Source: Pseudoduganella aquatica
Lineage (GTDB): Bacteria > Pseudomonadota > Gammaproteobacteria > Burkholderiales > Burkholderiaceae_D
Reading direction: 5' to 3'
NCBI RefSeq assembly: GCF_009857595.1
Contig: NZ_WWCU01000047.1
Span: forward strand, 1 to 40,107
DNA: 40,107 nt
Part shown: in pieces, positions 19,340 to 27,765 of the stretch
How the letters are laid out: every line of letters starts with the position of its first letter
How positions within the stretch are numbered: position 1 is the stretch's first letter
Made by a program: the position numbers and the translations under genes
Notes under the pieces: model-generated
The model's database searches: none
Told to the model about the DNA's origin: nothing
Seen by the model: only the letters and a program-made list of their open reading frames with translations

Positions 19340-19720
19340 CTAGGCAGCGCGGCGCCAGTCGGGCTTTTTGGGCCCTTCGGAGATGTGGGAAGTGAAGTGG
19401 GGTACGGAGGAGGGCGGATAAGCCGCGCCTGCGGTGTCCGGCGGCGGCGCCGTGCCGGACATCAGCGAGGCCTGCACCGCGTGGTGGCAGACCGCGCAGT
19501 CGGCATGCACCTTGGCTTTGCCGGGCAGCTTGCCGTCGTTGCCGTCATCGCCGTCATGCTGCGGTTCGGCCTGCGCGTTGTGCTGGTGCGAGTGATGGCC
19601 GAAGTGCGAACGTTTTTGCTGGCCCTGTTCCTGCTCATGCCCGCAATAGGCCGCAGCCGCAGACCAGGCATACTGGAGCGGCAGAATGGCAAGCAGCAGG
19701 ATCAGGAACAATTTACGCAT
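19340..19720 (-). CDS. czcI: CzcI-like small histidine-rich exported protein
   Basis: 126 aa. The N terminus is a signal peptide (LFLILLLAILPLQYAWSAAAA), followed by YCGHEQEQ, a His-rich stretch (HFGHHSHQHN) and a CxxC-H motif (HADCAVCHHAV). This layout matches CzcI, a periplasmic protein encoded first in czcICBA operons and implicated in their metal-responsive control. Position directly upstream of czcC supports the name. The exact biochemical role of CzcI is not settled. Metal binding by the His/Cys clusters is inferred. No clear RBS is seen, so the start is set by the signal peptide. Confidence 0.75.
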   Translation of the reverse strand: MRKLFLILLLAILPLQYAWSAAAAYCGHEQEQGQQKRSHFGHHSHQHNAQAEPQHDGDDGNDGKLPGKAKVHADCAVCHHAVQASLMSGTAPPPDTAGAAYPPSSVPHFTSHISEGPKKPDWRRAA

Positions 19721-19798
19721 GCGGCAATTCTAGCAGCATTCGCCGCCGCACCTCGGCCGTGTAGTAGACTCCGGGCTAGCCACTCCCGAAAGCCCCGA

Positions 19799-20395
19799 AT
19801 GACCCAGAATTTTTTCCAGACCTTTATCCTGTTGTTGCTGGTGACCGACCCCTTCGGCAACGTGCCGCTGTTCGCCACCGCGCTCAATCCCGTGCCGCCT
19901 TCGCGCCGGCCGCGCATCGTGATCCGCGAATGCATGATCGCCTTCGTGGTGCTGCTGATCTTTATGTTCTTCGGCCGCCACTTCCTGCAGGCGCTGCAAT
20001 TGTCGGAAGCGTCGCTGCGCATTGCCGGCAGCGTGATCCTGCTGCTGATCGCCATCCGCATGATCTTCCCGCATCCGGACGGCGTGTTGGGCCGTAACGA
20101 AGGCGGCGAGCCCTTCATCGTGCCGCTCGCCATTCCCGCGCTGGCCGGTCCCTCGGCGCTGGCCACCGTGCTGCTGTTCTCGCGCGACAGCACGGGCGAA
20201 GTGCTGATCCACGTTGCCGCGCTGGCGGCGGTGGTGGTGGTGTGGCTGGCCGTGTTCCTCGGCGCCGAGCGCTTGCAGAAAGTACTCGGCCCGCAGGTGA
20301 TGACGGCCTTCGAGCGCCTCATGGGCCTGATCCTGGCCGCGATGTCCATCGAGATGCTGCTGGGCGGCATCCGCGAGTTCGTCAAGACCCTGTAA
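19799..20395 (+). CDS. MarC/UPF0056-family inner membrane protein
   Basis: 198 aa from the ATG at 19799 (MTQNFFQTFILLLLVTDPFGNVPLF). In-frame sequence upstream to 19385 is antisense to czcI and not part of the gene. About six membrane segments alternate with short loops. The opening DPFGNVPLF and the mid-protein FIVPLAIPALAGPSALATVLL are hallmarks of the MarC/YhgN family. The function of the family is not established; the older link with antibiotic resistance was withdrawn. It is divergent from czcI with a 78-nt gap and convergent with the SDR gene. Confidence 0.88.
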   Translation: MTQNFFQTFILLLLVTDPFGNVPLFATALNPVPPSRRPRIVIRECMIAFVVLLIFMFFGRHFLQALQLSEASLRIAGSVILLLIAIRMIFPHPDGVLGRNEGGEPFIVPLAIPALAGPSALATVLLFSRDSTGEVLIHVAALAAVVVVWLAVFLGAERLQKVLGPQVMTAFERLMGLILAAMSIEMLLGGIREFVKTL

Positions 20396-20401
20396 GCCGG
20401 A

Positions 20402-21157
20402 TCAGATCTGGCGCATGCCGCCGTCGACGAACAGCTCGACGCCGGTGACGAAGCTGGCGTCGTCGCTGGCCAGGAACACGGCGGCCTTGGCCACTTCATC
20501 CGGGTCGCCCACGCGGCCCATCGGTATCGTCGATGCCAGGTGGTCCAGGAAGCCTTGCTGCTGCGCGGCGTCCGTGCCGACCAGCTCCACCAGGCCCGGG
20601 GTCTTGATCGGACCGGGGCTGAGCGTGTTGACGCGGATGCCGCGGTCTTTCAGGTCCACGATCCAGTTGCGGGCGAAGGAGCGCACGGCCGCCTTGGAGG
20701 CGGCGTACACGCTGAAGGCCTCGGTGCCGCCGCTGGCTGCGGTGGAGCCGGTGAGGATCACGGACGAGCCTTTGCCCAGCAGCGGCAGCGCGGTCTGCAC
20801 CGTGAACAGCGTGCCTTTAACATTGCGCGCGAAAGTGTCGTCGAATTGCGCTTCAGTGATCTGGCCCAGCGGCAGCAGCGAACCGCCGCCGGCGTTGGCC
20901 ACCAGCACGTCCAGCTTGCCGTGGTCCGCCTTGATGCGGTCGAACAGCGCCTGCAGCTGCGCCATATCCGCAGAATCAACGCGGACCGCGATGGCGCCGC
21001 CGCCGATGTCCGCTGCCGCCGCATCCAGTTCCGCCTGGCGGCGGCCGGTGATGTAGACCTGCGCGCCTTCGCTGACAAAACGCTTGGCCATGGCCAGCCC
21101 GATGCCTGTGCTGCCTCCGGTGACTACGGCGACTTTTCCTTCAAGTTTCTTCGTCAT
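20402..21157 (-). CDS. SDR-family oxidoreductase
   Basis: 251 aa from the ATG at 21157, which has AAGGAA 7 nt upstream; an in-frame ATG at 21181 lacks this. It is a classical short-chain dehydrogenase: cofactor loop TGGSTGIG (residues 13-20), NAG (88-90), catalytic Ser138 region (ILTGSTAASG), YxxxK at Tyr151/Lys155, and the C-terminal FVTGVELFVDGG typical of FabG-like members. Arg39-Arg40 after the second strand suggests a preference for NADP(H). The substrate is unknown. It is divergently transcribed from a LysR-family gene, which is the likely regulator. Confidence 0.9.
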   Translation of the reverse strand: MTKKLEGKVAVVTGGSTGIGLAMAKRFVSEGAQVYITGRRQAELDAAAADIGGGAIAVRVDSADMAQLQALFDRIKADHGKLDVLVANAGGGSLLPLGQITEAQFDDTFARNVKGTLFTVQTALPLLGKGSSVILTGSTAASGGTEAFSVYAASKAAVRSFARNWIVDLKDRGIRVNTLSPGPIKTPGLVELVGTDAAQQQGFLDHLASTIPMGRVGDPDEVAKAAVFLASDDASFVTGVELFVDGGMRQI

Positions 21158-21240
21158 GATGCTTCCTTTAAATGAGTTCAATGGATGTAGTTTGCCGTGG
21201 CGGCGCGCCGGCGATAAGACAGGCTGTGGGCATATGATTT

Positions 21241-21255
21241 ATGCTTTGAGTGCAT
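21241..21255. promoter_or_regulatory. Candidate LysR-type binding site (T-N11-A)
   Basis: ATGC-N7-GCAT, an interrupted palindrome containing the T-N11-A core typical of LysR-family operators. It lies in the SDR/LysR divergent intergenic region, 16 nt before the regulator's start codon, a position suited to autoregulation. The call rests on pattern and position only. Confidence 0.4.
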
Positions 21256-21271
21256 GGACCAGTCTGGAGCT

Positions 21272-22207
21272 ATGATGAAAATGAATAAATTGCTGTGGAT
21301 GCAGTGCTTTGTGCGCGCCGTGGAAACCGGCAGCTTTTCCGCCGTGGCGCGCGAGCTGGGCATAGGGCAGCCGAACGTGAGCCGCCACATTGCCTCGCTG
21401 GAGCAGGATCTGGGCACGCGGCTGCTGCACCGCTCCACGCGGCAGCTGGTGGCCACGCCGGAAGGGCAGCGCTACTACGCCCAGGCCCGTGTGGCGCTGG
21501 ACGCGATTGCGCGCGCCGAGTCCGACGCGCGCGGCAAGCAGAACCCGCACGGGCTGCTGCGCGTGGCTTGTCCGGCCGGGCTGGGCATCGAGAAAATCAT
21601 CGGCGTGCTGCCGGAGTTCATGGCGCGCTATCCGGACGTGGAACTGGATTTGCGCCTCGGCGACGGCTACGTGGACCTGGTGGCGGAAGGCGTGGACGTC
21701 GCCATCCGGGGCGGGGTGCTCAAGGACAGCGCGCTGCGTGCGCGGCGCGTGGGCATGTCCGAGCGCATCTGCGTCGCCAGCCCGGCCTATCTGGCGCGGC
21801 ACGGCACGCCGCAGCATCCGGACGAGCTGCTGCGCCACGAATGCATCGTGTACACCCTGCTGGCGGGCAGCGGCTGGCCGTTCAAGGACGGGGAGGTGCA
21901 TGTGCGCGGCCGCCTGCGCATCAACAGCCTGGAAGGGATAAGGCGCGCTGCGCTCGATGGCATGGGCATTGCCTATCTACCGGCGTGGATGGTGATGGAA
22001 CATCTTGGCGGCGCAGCCGCGTCCAAGGAGCCACAGCGGCTGCAGCGCTTGCTCGGCGAGCACGCCGCGCCACTGACGCCGCTGAACGCCGTGTATTCAG
22101 CGGAGCGGCTGCTGCCGCACCGCGCCTCGGTCTTCATTGAATTTATCGCCGCTGTCTTTGCGGAGACGCCGGGCTTGGCGATTCGTCCAGGGCAAACAGT
22201 TCGTTAA
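21272..22207 (+). CDS. LysR-family transcriptional regulator
   Basis: 311 aa from the ATG at 21272, preceded by GGAG at a proper distance; the ATG at 21254 in frame would overlap the proposed operator. The N-terminal winged HTH is clear (FVRAVETGSFSAVARELGIGQPNVSRHIASLEQDLGTRLLHRSTRQL). A substrate-binding-like effector domain follows, with GLLRVACPAGLGIEKIIGVLPEFMARYPDVELDLRLGD. The sequence resembles the CrgA/DsdC-like LysR group often paired with oxidoreductases. It likely controls the divergent SDR gene and itself. The inducer is unknown. Confidence 0.92.
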   Translation: MMKMNKLLWMQCFVRAVETGSFSAVARELGIGQPNVSRHIASLEQDLGTRLLHRSTRQLVATPEGQRYYAQARVALDAIARAESDARGKQNPHGLLRVACPAGLGIEKIIGVLPEFMARYPDVELDLRLGDGYVDLVAEGVDVAIRGGVLKDSALRARRVGMSERICVASPAYLARHGTPQHPDELLRHECIVYTLLAGSGWPFKDGEVHVRGRLRINSLEGIRRAALDGMGIAYLPAWMVMEHLGGAAASKEPQRLQRLLGEHAAPLTPLNAVYSAERLLPHRASVFIEFIAAVFAETPGLAIRPGQTVR

Positions 22208-22272
22208 AACTTTATAGCTACAAATAATCAATAAGTCGAGCAATGAGCACAGGCGTTCCATTTTAAGCTGGT

Positions 22273-22308
22273 GTGCCGCCTAAAGTTTGAGCAGGGGGCG
22301 GGCGGCAC
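22273..22308 (+). promoter_or_regulatory. Inverted repeat before the rhamnogalacturonan lyase gene
   Basis: GTGCCGCC (22273-22280) pairs with GGCGGCAC (22301-22308) around a 20-nt loop, 26 nt before the start codon. It could be a 5'-UTR hairpin or an operator. There is no T-run and no clear promoter between it and the gene. Confidence 0.35.
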
Positions 22309-22334
22309 ATCCTAAACTATAAGACGGAGACGCA

Positions 22335-24026
22335 ATGCATCAACTCAAACGCAATCTGAAACTCAAGACCATGCTGGCCGGCTGCGCGCTGTTTGCGCTG
22401 TCCGCCGCACCGCTGCAAGCACTGGCCGCATTCGGCCTCACCACCAACACAGGCGACTACACCATCGACACCGGCGCGGGACTGGTGTTCAAGGTGCTGC
22501 GCACCGCCACGTCCCAGGCGGGCGTGGGGGACATCTCCAGCCTGGTGTACAACGGCGTGGAGCTGCAAGGCCAGACCAAGGGCTCGCACATCGCCAGCGG
22601 TTTCAGCGGCCTGTACACCGGCGTAACGGCGGTCAGCGTGAGCGCCGCCCAGCCCGACACGGACACCATCAAGATCACGGTGACGACCGGGAACCTGACC
22701 CACTACTACATGGCGCGCCGCAATGTGTCCCACATCTACATGGGCACCAACATCACGGCCGAGCCGTCGGTGGGCGAGTTCCGCTGGATCACGCGCATGA
22801 AGTCCAACATCCTCACCGGCGTGCCGGCCGAGTCCAACCTGAACGGCACCACCACCACGGTGGAAAGCACCGATGTATTCGGCTTTGCCAACGGCGAAAC
22901 GCGTTCCAAGTACTACGGCAACCAGCGCACGCTGGACTACACGCTGCGCGGCATCACCGGTTCCGGCGTGGGCGTGTACATGGTGTACGACAACCGCGAA
23001 GGCGCCTCGGGCGGTCCCTTCTTCCGCGACATCCAGAACCAGAGCAGCAGCACCACCAGCGGCGACACGGAGCTGTACAACTACATGAACTCCGGCCACA
23101 ACCAGACCGAGGCCTACCGCATGGGCTTCCACGGTCCGTATGCGCTGCTGTTCACCGGCGGCGGCACGCCGGCTATTCCGGACATGAGCTGGGTCGCCAA
23201 CATGGGCCTCACCGGCTACGTGGCGGCCAGCGGCCGTGGCGGCGTAACGGTGGCGGGCATGACGGGCCTGGACAGCAGCTATCCATACACGGTGGGCTTC
23301 TCCAACAGCACTGCGCAGTACTGGGGCGCGGCCAACGCCAGCAGCGGGCAGATGACCAAGACCGGCATGAAACCGGGCACCTACACCATGACGGTGTACA
23401 AGAACGAGCTGGCGGTGGATAGCCGCAGCGTGACGGTGAGCGCGGGCAGCACCACCAGCGTGAGCAGCTTCGCGGTGACGGGCGACCCTGCTGCGAAGAC
23501 GGCGCTGTGGCGTATCGGTAAATGGGACGGCTCGCCCAAGGAGTTCCTGAATGGCGACAAGGTGAACGCCATGCATCCGTCGGATACGCGCATGGCTTAC
23601 TGGACGCCGGCCGATTACATCGTCGGCACCTCATCCGATGCGACGGGCTTCCCGGCGTACCAGTGGAAGGGCGTGAACGGGGCGATAAACGTGCGCTTCA
23701 ATCTGACTGCGGCGCAGGTGGTGTCCAGCTCCACGTATCAGCTGCGGGTGGGCATTACGGCAGCGTATGCGAATGCGCGGCCGCAGGTGACGGTCAATGG
23801 CTGGACCTCGGCCGTGCCTACCGCATCGACGCAGCCGGACAGCCGCAGCATGACGATAGGCACCTACCGTGGCAACAATGCGATGTTCACCTTCACCGTG
23901 CCGGTGGCCAACCTGGTGGTGGGGCAGAATATCCTGACGCTGGCGCCGGCCAGCGGCAGCTCGGGCACCACCTACCTGAGCCCGGGCTATGCGTATGACG
24001 CCGTGGATCTGATCAAGACGCCGTAA
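22335..24026 (+). CDS. Secreted rhamnogalacturonan lyase, PL4 type
   Basis: 563 aa. The family cleaves the rhamnose-galacturonate backbone of pectin by beta-elimination. A signal peptide covers about residues 1-32 (ends PLQALAA). The ~250-residue catalytic sandwich resembles fungal rhamnogalacturonan lyase B. A fibronectin-III-like domain follows (about 300-375; GRGGVTVAG, MKPGTYTMTVYKNELAV), and then a CBM-like jelly roll starting LWRIGKWDGSPKEF. Likely catalytic residues by analogy with the Aspergillus enzyme are Lys156 (ITRMKSN) and His255 (NSGHNQTE). GGAG precedes the ATG. It stands alone, with no pectin transport or hydrolase genes nearby. Naming rests on remembered family features. Confidence 0.8.
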   Translation: MHQLKRNLKLKTMLAGCALFALSAAPLQALAAFGLTTNTGDYTIDTGAGLVFKVLRTATSQAGVGDISSLVYNGVELQGQTKGSHIASGFSGLYTGVTAVSVSAAQPDTDTIKITVTTGNLTHYYMARRNVSHIYMGTNITAEPSVGEFRWITRMKSNILTGVPAESNLNGTTTTVESTDVFGFANGETRSKYYGNQRTLDYTLRGITGSGVGVYMVYDNREGASGGPFFRDIQNQSSSTTSGDTELYNYMNSGHNQTEAYRMGFHGPYALLFTGGGTPAIPDMSWVANMGLTGYVAASGRGGVTVAGMTGLDSSYPYTVGFSNSTAQYWGAANASSGQMTKTGMKPGTYTMTVYKNELAVDSRSVTVSAGSTTSVSSFAVTGDPAAKTALWRIGKWDGSPKEFLNGDKVNAMHPSDTRMAYWTPADYIVGTSSDATGFPAYQWKGVNGAINVRFNLTAAQVVSSSTYQLRVGITAAYANARPQVTVNGWTSAVPTASTQPDSRSMTIGTYRGNNAMFTFTVPVANLVVGQNILTLAPASGSSGTTYLSPGYAYDAVDLIKTP

Positions 24027-24037
24027 GCTGCAAGCAC

Positions 24038-24073
24038 GGCGGGTTACGCGCTTGCGCGCTAACCCGCCCTACG
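24038..24073. repeat. REP-like palindrome, copy E
   Basis: Arms GGCGGGTTA (24038-24046) and TAACCCGCC (24060-24068) with a 13-nt loop, then CTACG (24069-24073). It lies 11 nt past the lyase stop codon and is the left member of an inverted pair with copy F. Confidence 0.87.
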
Positions 24074-24163
24074 ATTGCGCGGGACTCGTGAGATTGCGCC
24101 GCGACGATTGCACGGGACCCGTGAAATTGTGCCGCGACGATGGCACCGGCCAGGTGGAATTGC
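24073..24163. repeat. Tandem array of 33-bp units between two REP-like elements
   Basis: Units start at 24073, 24106 and 24139. The first two are full (each opens GATTGC and ends TGCCGCGAC-like) and differ at a few positions; the third is more degenerate and runs into copy F. Each unit includes the submotif GAAATTG/GAGATTG. There are no spacers, so this is not CRISPR. Confidence 0.8.
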
Positions 24164-24195
24164 GTAGGGCGGGTTAGCGGCACGCGTAACCCGCC
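24164..24195. repeat. REP-like palindrome, copy F
   Basis: GTAGG tag from 24164, arms GGCGGGTTA (24168-24176) and TAACCCGCC (24187-24195) with a 10-nt loop. It ends 5 nt before the uvrB stop codon (- strand) and mirrors copy E. Confidence 0.87.
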
Positions 24196-24200
24196 AGCGG

Positions 24201-26273
24201 TCACGCGACGTTGTCCGCGCCGGGTGCGCCGAACAGCTGCTGCTTGAGCACATGCAGCTGGTCGCGCACCTGCGCGGCTTTTTCGAACTCCAGGTTCTTG
24301 GCATGGTCCAGCATGAGCTTCTCCAGGCGCTTGATTTCCTTGCTGACCTGCTTCTCGCTCATGGCCTCGTACTTGGCCGCCTCCTGCGCCACTTCCAGCT
24401 GCTCGCGCGCGTCCTGCGGGCTGTAGACGCCGTCTATCATGTCCTTGATCACCTTGTGCACGCCGCGCGGCACAATGCCGTTGGCGGCGTTGAAGGCGAT
24501 CTGCTTGGCGCGGCGGCGCTCGGTCTCGCCGATGGCGCGTTCCATCGAGTCGGTCATGCGGTCCGCATACAGCAAGGCCACGCCGTTCAGGTTACGCGCA
24601 GCGCGGCCTATGGTCTGGATCAGCGAGCGCTCCGAACGCAGGAAGCCTTCCTTGTCCGCGTCCAGGATCGCCACCAGCGACACTTCCGGCAAGTCCAGGC
24701 CTTCGCGCAGCAGGTTGATCCCCACCAGCACGTCAAAGGTGCCGATGCGCAGGTCGCGCAGGATCTCCACGCGCTCCACCGTTTCAATGTCGCTGTGCAG
24801 ATAGCGCACCTTGATCCCGTGGTCGCTCAGGTATTCGGTGAGCTGCTCGGACATGCGCTTGGTCAGCGTGGTCACCAGCACGCGCTCGTTCTTGGCGATG
24901 CGGTCCTGGATCTCGGACATCAGGTCGTCCACCTGCGTGCGGGCAGGGCGCACGATCACCAGCGGGTCCACCAGGCCGGTCGGGCGCACCACCTGCTCCA
25001 CCACCTGGTCGGCGCGCTTGTTCTCGTAGTCGGCCGGCGTGGCCGAGACGAACACGGTCTGCCGCATCTTCGATTCGAACTCCTCGAACTTCAGCGGCCG
25101 GTTGTCCAGCGCGGACGGCAGGCGGAAGCCGTAGTCCACCAGGTTGGTCTTGCGCGAGCGGTCGCCGTTGTACATGGCCGACAGTTGGCCGATCAGCACG
25201 TGCGACTCGTCCAGGAACATCAGCGCGTCCGGCGGCAGGTAGTCCACCAGCGTCGGCGGCGGCTCGCCGGCCTTGGCGCCGCTCAGGTGGCGCGAGTAGT
25301 TCTCGATGCCCTTGGTGAAGCCGATTTCGGCCATCATCTCCAGGTCGAAGCGGGTGCGCTGCTCCAGGCGCTGCTCTTCAATGAGCTTGGTCTCCTTGCG
25401 GAAGAACTCCAGGCGGTCGCGCAGCTCTTCCTTGATGGTCTCGATGGCGCGCAGCACCGTGGAGCGCGGCGTGACGTAGTGCGAGCCGGGGTAGACGGTG
25501 AAGCGCGGGATCTTCTGCTTGACGCGGCCGGTGAGCGGGTCGAACAGCTGGATCGATTCCACCTCGTCGTCCCACAGCTCCAGGCGCACCGCCAGCTCGG
25601 CGTGTTCGGCCGGGAAGATGTCGATGGTGTCGCCGCGCACGCGGAAGGTGCCGCGCCCGAAGTCCACCTCGTTGCGGGTGTACTGCATCTGGATCAGGCG
25701 GGCGATGATGTCGCGCTGGGCCAGCTTGTCCTTCTGGCGCAGCGTCAAAATCATCTGGTGGTATTCGTTGGGGTTACCGATACCGTAGATGGCCGACACC
25801 GTGGCCACGATCACCACGTCGCGCCGCTCCATCAGCGACTTGGTGCAGGACAGGCGCATCTGCTCGATGTGCTCATTGATGGACGAGTCCTTTTCAATGA
25901 ACAGGTCGCGCTGCGGCACGTAGGCTTCCGGCTGGTAGTAGTCGTAGTAGGACACGAAGTACTCGACCGCGTTCTCCGGGAAGAACTCGCGGAACTCGCT
26001 GTAGAGCTGCGCGGCCAGCGTCTTGTTGGGCGCGAACACGATGGCGGGCCGGCCCTGGCGGGCGATCACGTTGGCCATGGTGTAGGTCTTGCCGGAACCG
26101 GTCACGCCGAGCAGGGTCTGGAAGAACAAACCGTCGTCTATGCCCTCGCACAACGCGTCGATCGCGGTCGGCTGGTCGCCGGCGGGAGGGAAGGGCTGAT
26201 GCAGCTTGAAGGGCGAATCCGGGAAGGTGACGACGGTGGGGGCAGCAGAATTATTAGGTTGCGAATCAGCCAT
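24201..26273 (-). CDS. uvrB: Excinuclease ABC subunit B
   Basis: 690 aa from the ATG at 26273; upstream in-frame sequence to a GTG at 26342 is not typical. UvrB is the damage-verifying helicase-like subunit of nucleotide excision repair. Visible features are Walker A GVTGSGKT (56-63), the beta-hairpin region (YFVSYYDYYQPEAYVP), helicase motifs including DESH and DLPEVSLVAILDADKEGFLRS...QTIGRAARN, and the C-terminal UVR domain (EIKRLEKLMLDHAKNLEFEKAAQVRDQL) that contacts UvrA/UvrC. It is divergent from the aminotransferase gene with a 110-nt gap. No clear LexA box was found there by eye. Confidence 0.97.
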   Translation of the reverse strand: MADSQPNNSAAPTVVTFPDSPFKLHQPFPPAGDQPTAIDALCEGIDDGLFFQTLLGVTGSGKTYTMANVIARQGRPAIVFAPNKTLAAQLYSEFREFFPENAVEYFVSYYDYYQPEAYVPQRDLFIEKDSSINEHIEQMRLSCTKSLMERRDVVIVATVSAIYGIGNPNEYHQMILTLRQKDKLAQRDIIARLIQMQYTRNEVDFGRGTFRVRGDTIDIFPAEHAELAVRLELWDDEVESIQLFDPLTGRVKQKIPRFTVYPGSHYVTPRSTVLRAIETIKEELRDRLEFFRKETKLIEEQRLEQRTRFDLEMMAEIGFTKGIENYSRHLSGAKAGEPPPTLVDYLPPDALMFLDESHVLIGQLSAMYNGDRSRKTNLVDYGFRLPSALDNRPLKFEEFESKMRQTVFVSATPADYENKRADQVVEQVVRPTGLVDPLVIVRPARTQVDDLMSEIQDRIAKNERVLVTTLTKRMSEQLTEYLSDHGIKVRYLHSDIETVERVEILRDLRIGTFDVLVGINLLREGLDLPEVSLVAILDADKEGFLRSERSLIQTIGRAARNLNGVALLYADRMTDSMERAIGETERRRAKQIAFNAANGIVPRGVHKVIKDMIDGVYSPQDAREQLEVAQEAAKYEAMSEKQVSKEIKRLEKLMLDHAKNLEFEKAAQVRDQLHVLKQQLFGAPGADNVA

Positions 26274-26383
26274 GAGGTCAGACCTTTGATAGAATATGCG
26301 ATTGTTGGCGCTTAAAACCGGATTTTGTTCGGGCGCTGACACGTATCCGCTGCGAACCGCTTCTAATCGAATCCAATCTTATC

Positions 26384-27586
26384 ATGACGAACCCTTCCGT
26401 TTTCAGCGCCATCGAGATGGCCCCGCGCGACCCTATCCTCGGCATTACCGAGGCCTTCAACGCCGACACCAACCCAGCCAAGATCAATCTTGGCGTGGGC
26501 GTCTATTATGACAACAATGGCAAGGTTCCGCTGCTGTCTTGCGTGCAGAAAGCTGAAGCGGCACTGATCGCCCAGCCTACGCCGCGCACCTATCTGCCGA
26601 TCGAAGGCCTGGCCGCTTACGACAAGGCGGTGCAAGAGCTGGTATTTGGCGCCGACAGCGCCGTAATTCAAGAGAAACGTGCGGTGACCGTGCAAGCCAT
26701 CGGCGGCACCGGCGCGCTGAAAATCGGCGCCGACTTCCTGCAGCGCTTCGCGCCGGGCGCGCAAGTCTACATCAGCGATCCAAGCTGGGAAAACCACCGC
26801 GCGCTGTTCGAAAGCGCCGGTTTCAAGGTCAACAACTACACCTACTACGACGCGGGCACCCACGGCGTGAATTTCGCCGGCATGCTGGCCGACCTGAAGG
26901 CCATGCCGGCCGGCTCCATCGTGCTGCTGCACGCCTGCTGCCACAACCCGACCGGCGCCGACCTGACCTCGGCCCAGTGGGACGAGATCATCGCCGTGGT
27001 CGCGGCCAACGGCCTGGTGCCGTTCCTGGACATGGCTTACCAGGGCTTCGGCTCGGGCATCGCCGAAGACGGCGCCGTGGTGCGCCGCTTCGCAGCCACC
27101 GGCGGCCCGCTGCTGGTGTCGAACTCCTTCTCCAAGTCCTTCTCGCTGTACGGCGAGCGCGTGGGCGCCCTGAGCGTGGTGGCTGCATCGGCCGAGGAAG
27201 CCGCGCGCCTGATGTCGCAGCTCAAGCGTGTGGTGCGCACCAACTACTCCAACCCGCCCGTGCACGGCGGCAAAGTGGTGGCCACCGTGCTGACCACGCC
27301 GGAACTGCGCCAGCTGTGGGAAGATGAACTGGCCGGCATGCGCGTGCGCATCAAGGAAATGCGTGATGCTTTCGTCAAGAAACTGAAAGAAAAAGCGCCG
27401 GCGCACGACTTCGAATTCGTGCGCGAGCAGGTGGGCATGTTCTCCTACTCGGGCTTGACGAAAGCGCAAGTAGAAGCGCTGCGCGCCGAATCGATCTATG
27501 CCGTGGACACCGGCCGCATCTGCGTGGCCGCGCTGAACTCGACCAATATCGACAAGGTGGTTGACGCCATCGCGAAAGTACTCTAA
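26384..27586 (+). CDS. Aspartate/aromatic aminotransferase (class I, AspC/TyrB type)
   Basis: 400 aa. It is a PLP-dependent class I aminotransferase of the Ia subgroup. The start MTNPSVFSAIEMAPRDPILGITEAFNAD is typical of AspC/TyrB. The PLP lysine is Lys251 in SNSFSKSFSLYGERVG; HACCHNPTGADLT carries the conserved NPTG, and the C-terminal half has GMFSYSGLT where Arg-bearing segments lie. Whether aspartate or aromatic amino acids are preferred cannot be read; betaproteobacterial members are usually annotated as aromatic aminotransferases (TyrB). The last ~25 nt of the gene also contain a strong promoter for the tRNA that follows. Confidence 0.92.
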   Translation: MTNPSVFSAIEMAPRDPILGITEAFNADTNPAKINLGVGVYYDNNGKVPLLSCVQKAEAALIAQPTPRTYLPIEGLAAYDKAVQELVFGADSAVIQEKRAVTVQAIGGTGALKIGADFLQRFAPGAQVYISDPSWENHRALFESAGFKVNNYTYYDAGTHGVNFAGMLADLKAMPAGSIVLLHACCHNPTGADLTSAQWDEIIAVVAANGLVPFLDMAYQGFGSGIAEDGAVVRRFAATGGPLLVSNSFSKSFSLYGERVGALSVVAASAEEAARLMSQLKRVVRTNYSNPPVHGGKVVATVLTTPELRQLWEDELAGMRVRIKEMRDAFVKKLKEKAPAHDFEFVREQVGMFSYSGLTKAQVEALRAESIYAVDTGRICVAALNSTNIDKVVDAIAKVL

Positions 27587-27589
27587 AAT
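27561..27589 (+). promoter_or_regulatory. Sigma70-type promoter of tRNA-Asn inside the aminotransferase 3' end
   Basis: TTGACG (27561-27566), exactly 17 nt, then TAAAAT (27584-27589). The -10 hexamer includes the TAA stop codon of the aminotransferase. Transcription would start near 27596, leaving a leader of about 33 nt before the tRNA. Confidence 0.7.
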
Positions 27590-27628
27590 CTTGTTTCTTC
27601 GAGCTGAGCAAAAACTTGGCTTGATTGA

Positions 27629-27704
27629 TCCCTGATAGCTCAGTCGGTAGAGCGACGGACTGTTAATCCGCAGGTCCCTGGTTCGAGTCCAGGTCGGGGA
27701 GCCA
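27629..27704 (+). tRNA. tRNA-Asn (GTT), copy 1
   Basis: 76 nt with CCA encoded. The acceptor stem TCCCTGA/TCGGGGA pairs fully with one G-U. D-loop, anticodon loop CTGTTAATC (anticodon GTT) and T-arm GGTTCGAGTCC are canonical. It is identical base for base to the copy at 35305-35380. Confidence 0.97.
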
Positions 27705-27716
27705 GAACACAGAAAT

Positions 27717-27743
27717 GCCCAGCCTTAACCGGTTGGGCTTTTT
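27717..27743 (+). terminator. Intrinsic terminator after tRNA-Asn copy 1
   Basis: 8-bp stem GCCCAGCC / GGTTGGGC (one G-U) with loop TTAACC, followed by TTTTT (27739-27743). It lies 12 nt past the tRNA. Confidence 0.88.
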
Positions 27744-27765
27744 GCATTTCCGGGGCCGTTGGCGC

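Noticed and set aside
24252..26315. 687-codon open frame on the + strand
   Set aside because: Antisense shadow of uvrB with no motif. uvrB is unmistakable.
26274..26383. LexA box in the uvrB/aminotransferase gap
   Set aside because: No CTGT-N8-ACAG-type palindrome is found by eye. Other LexA motifs cannot be excluded.
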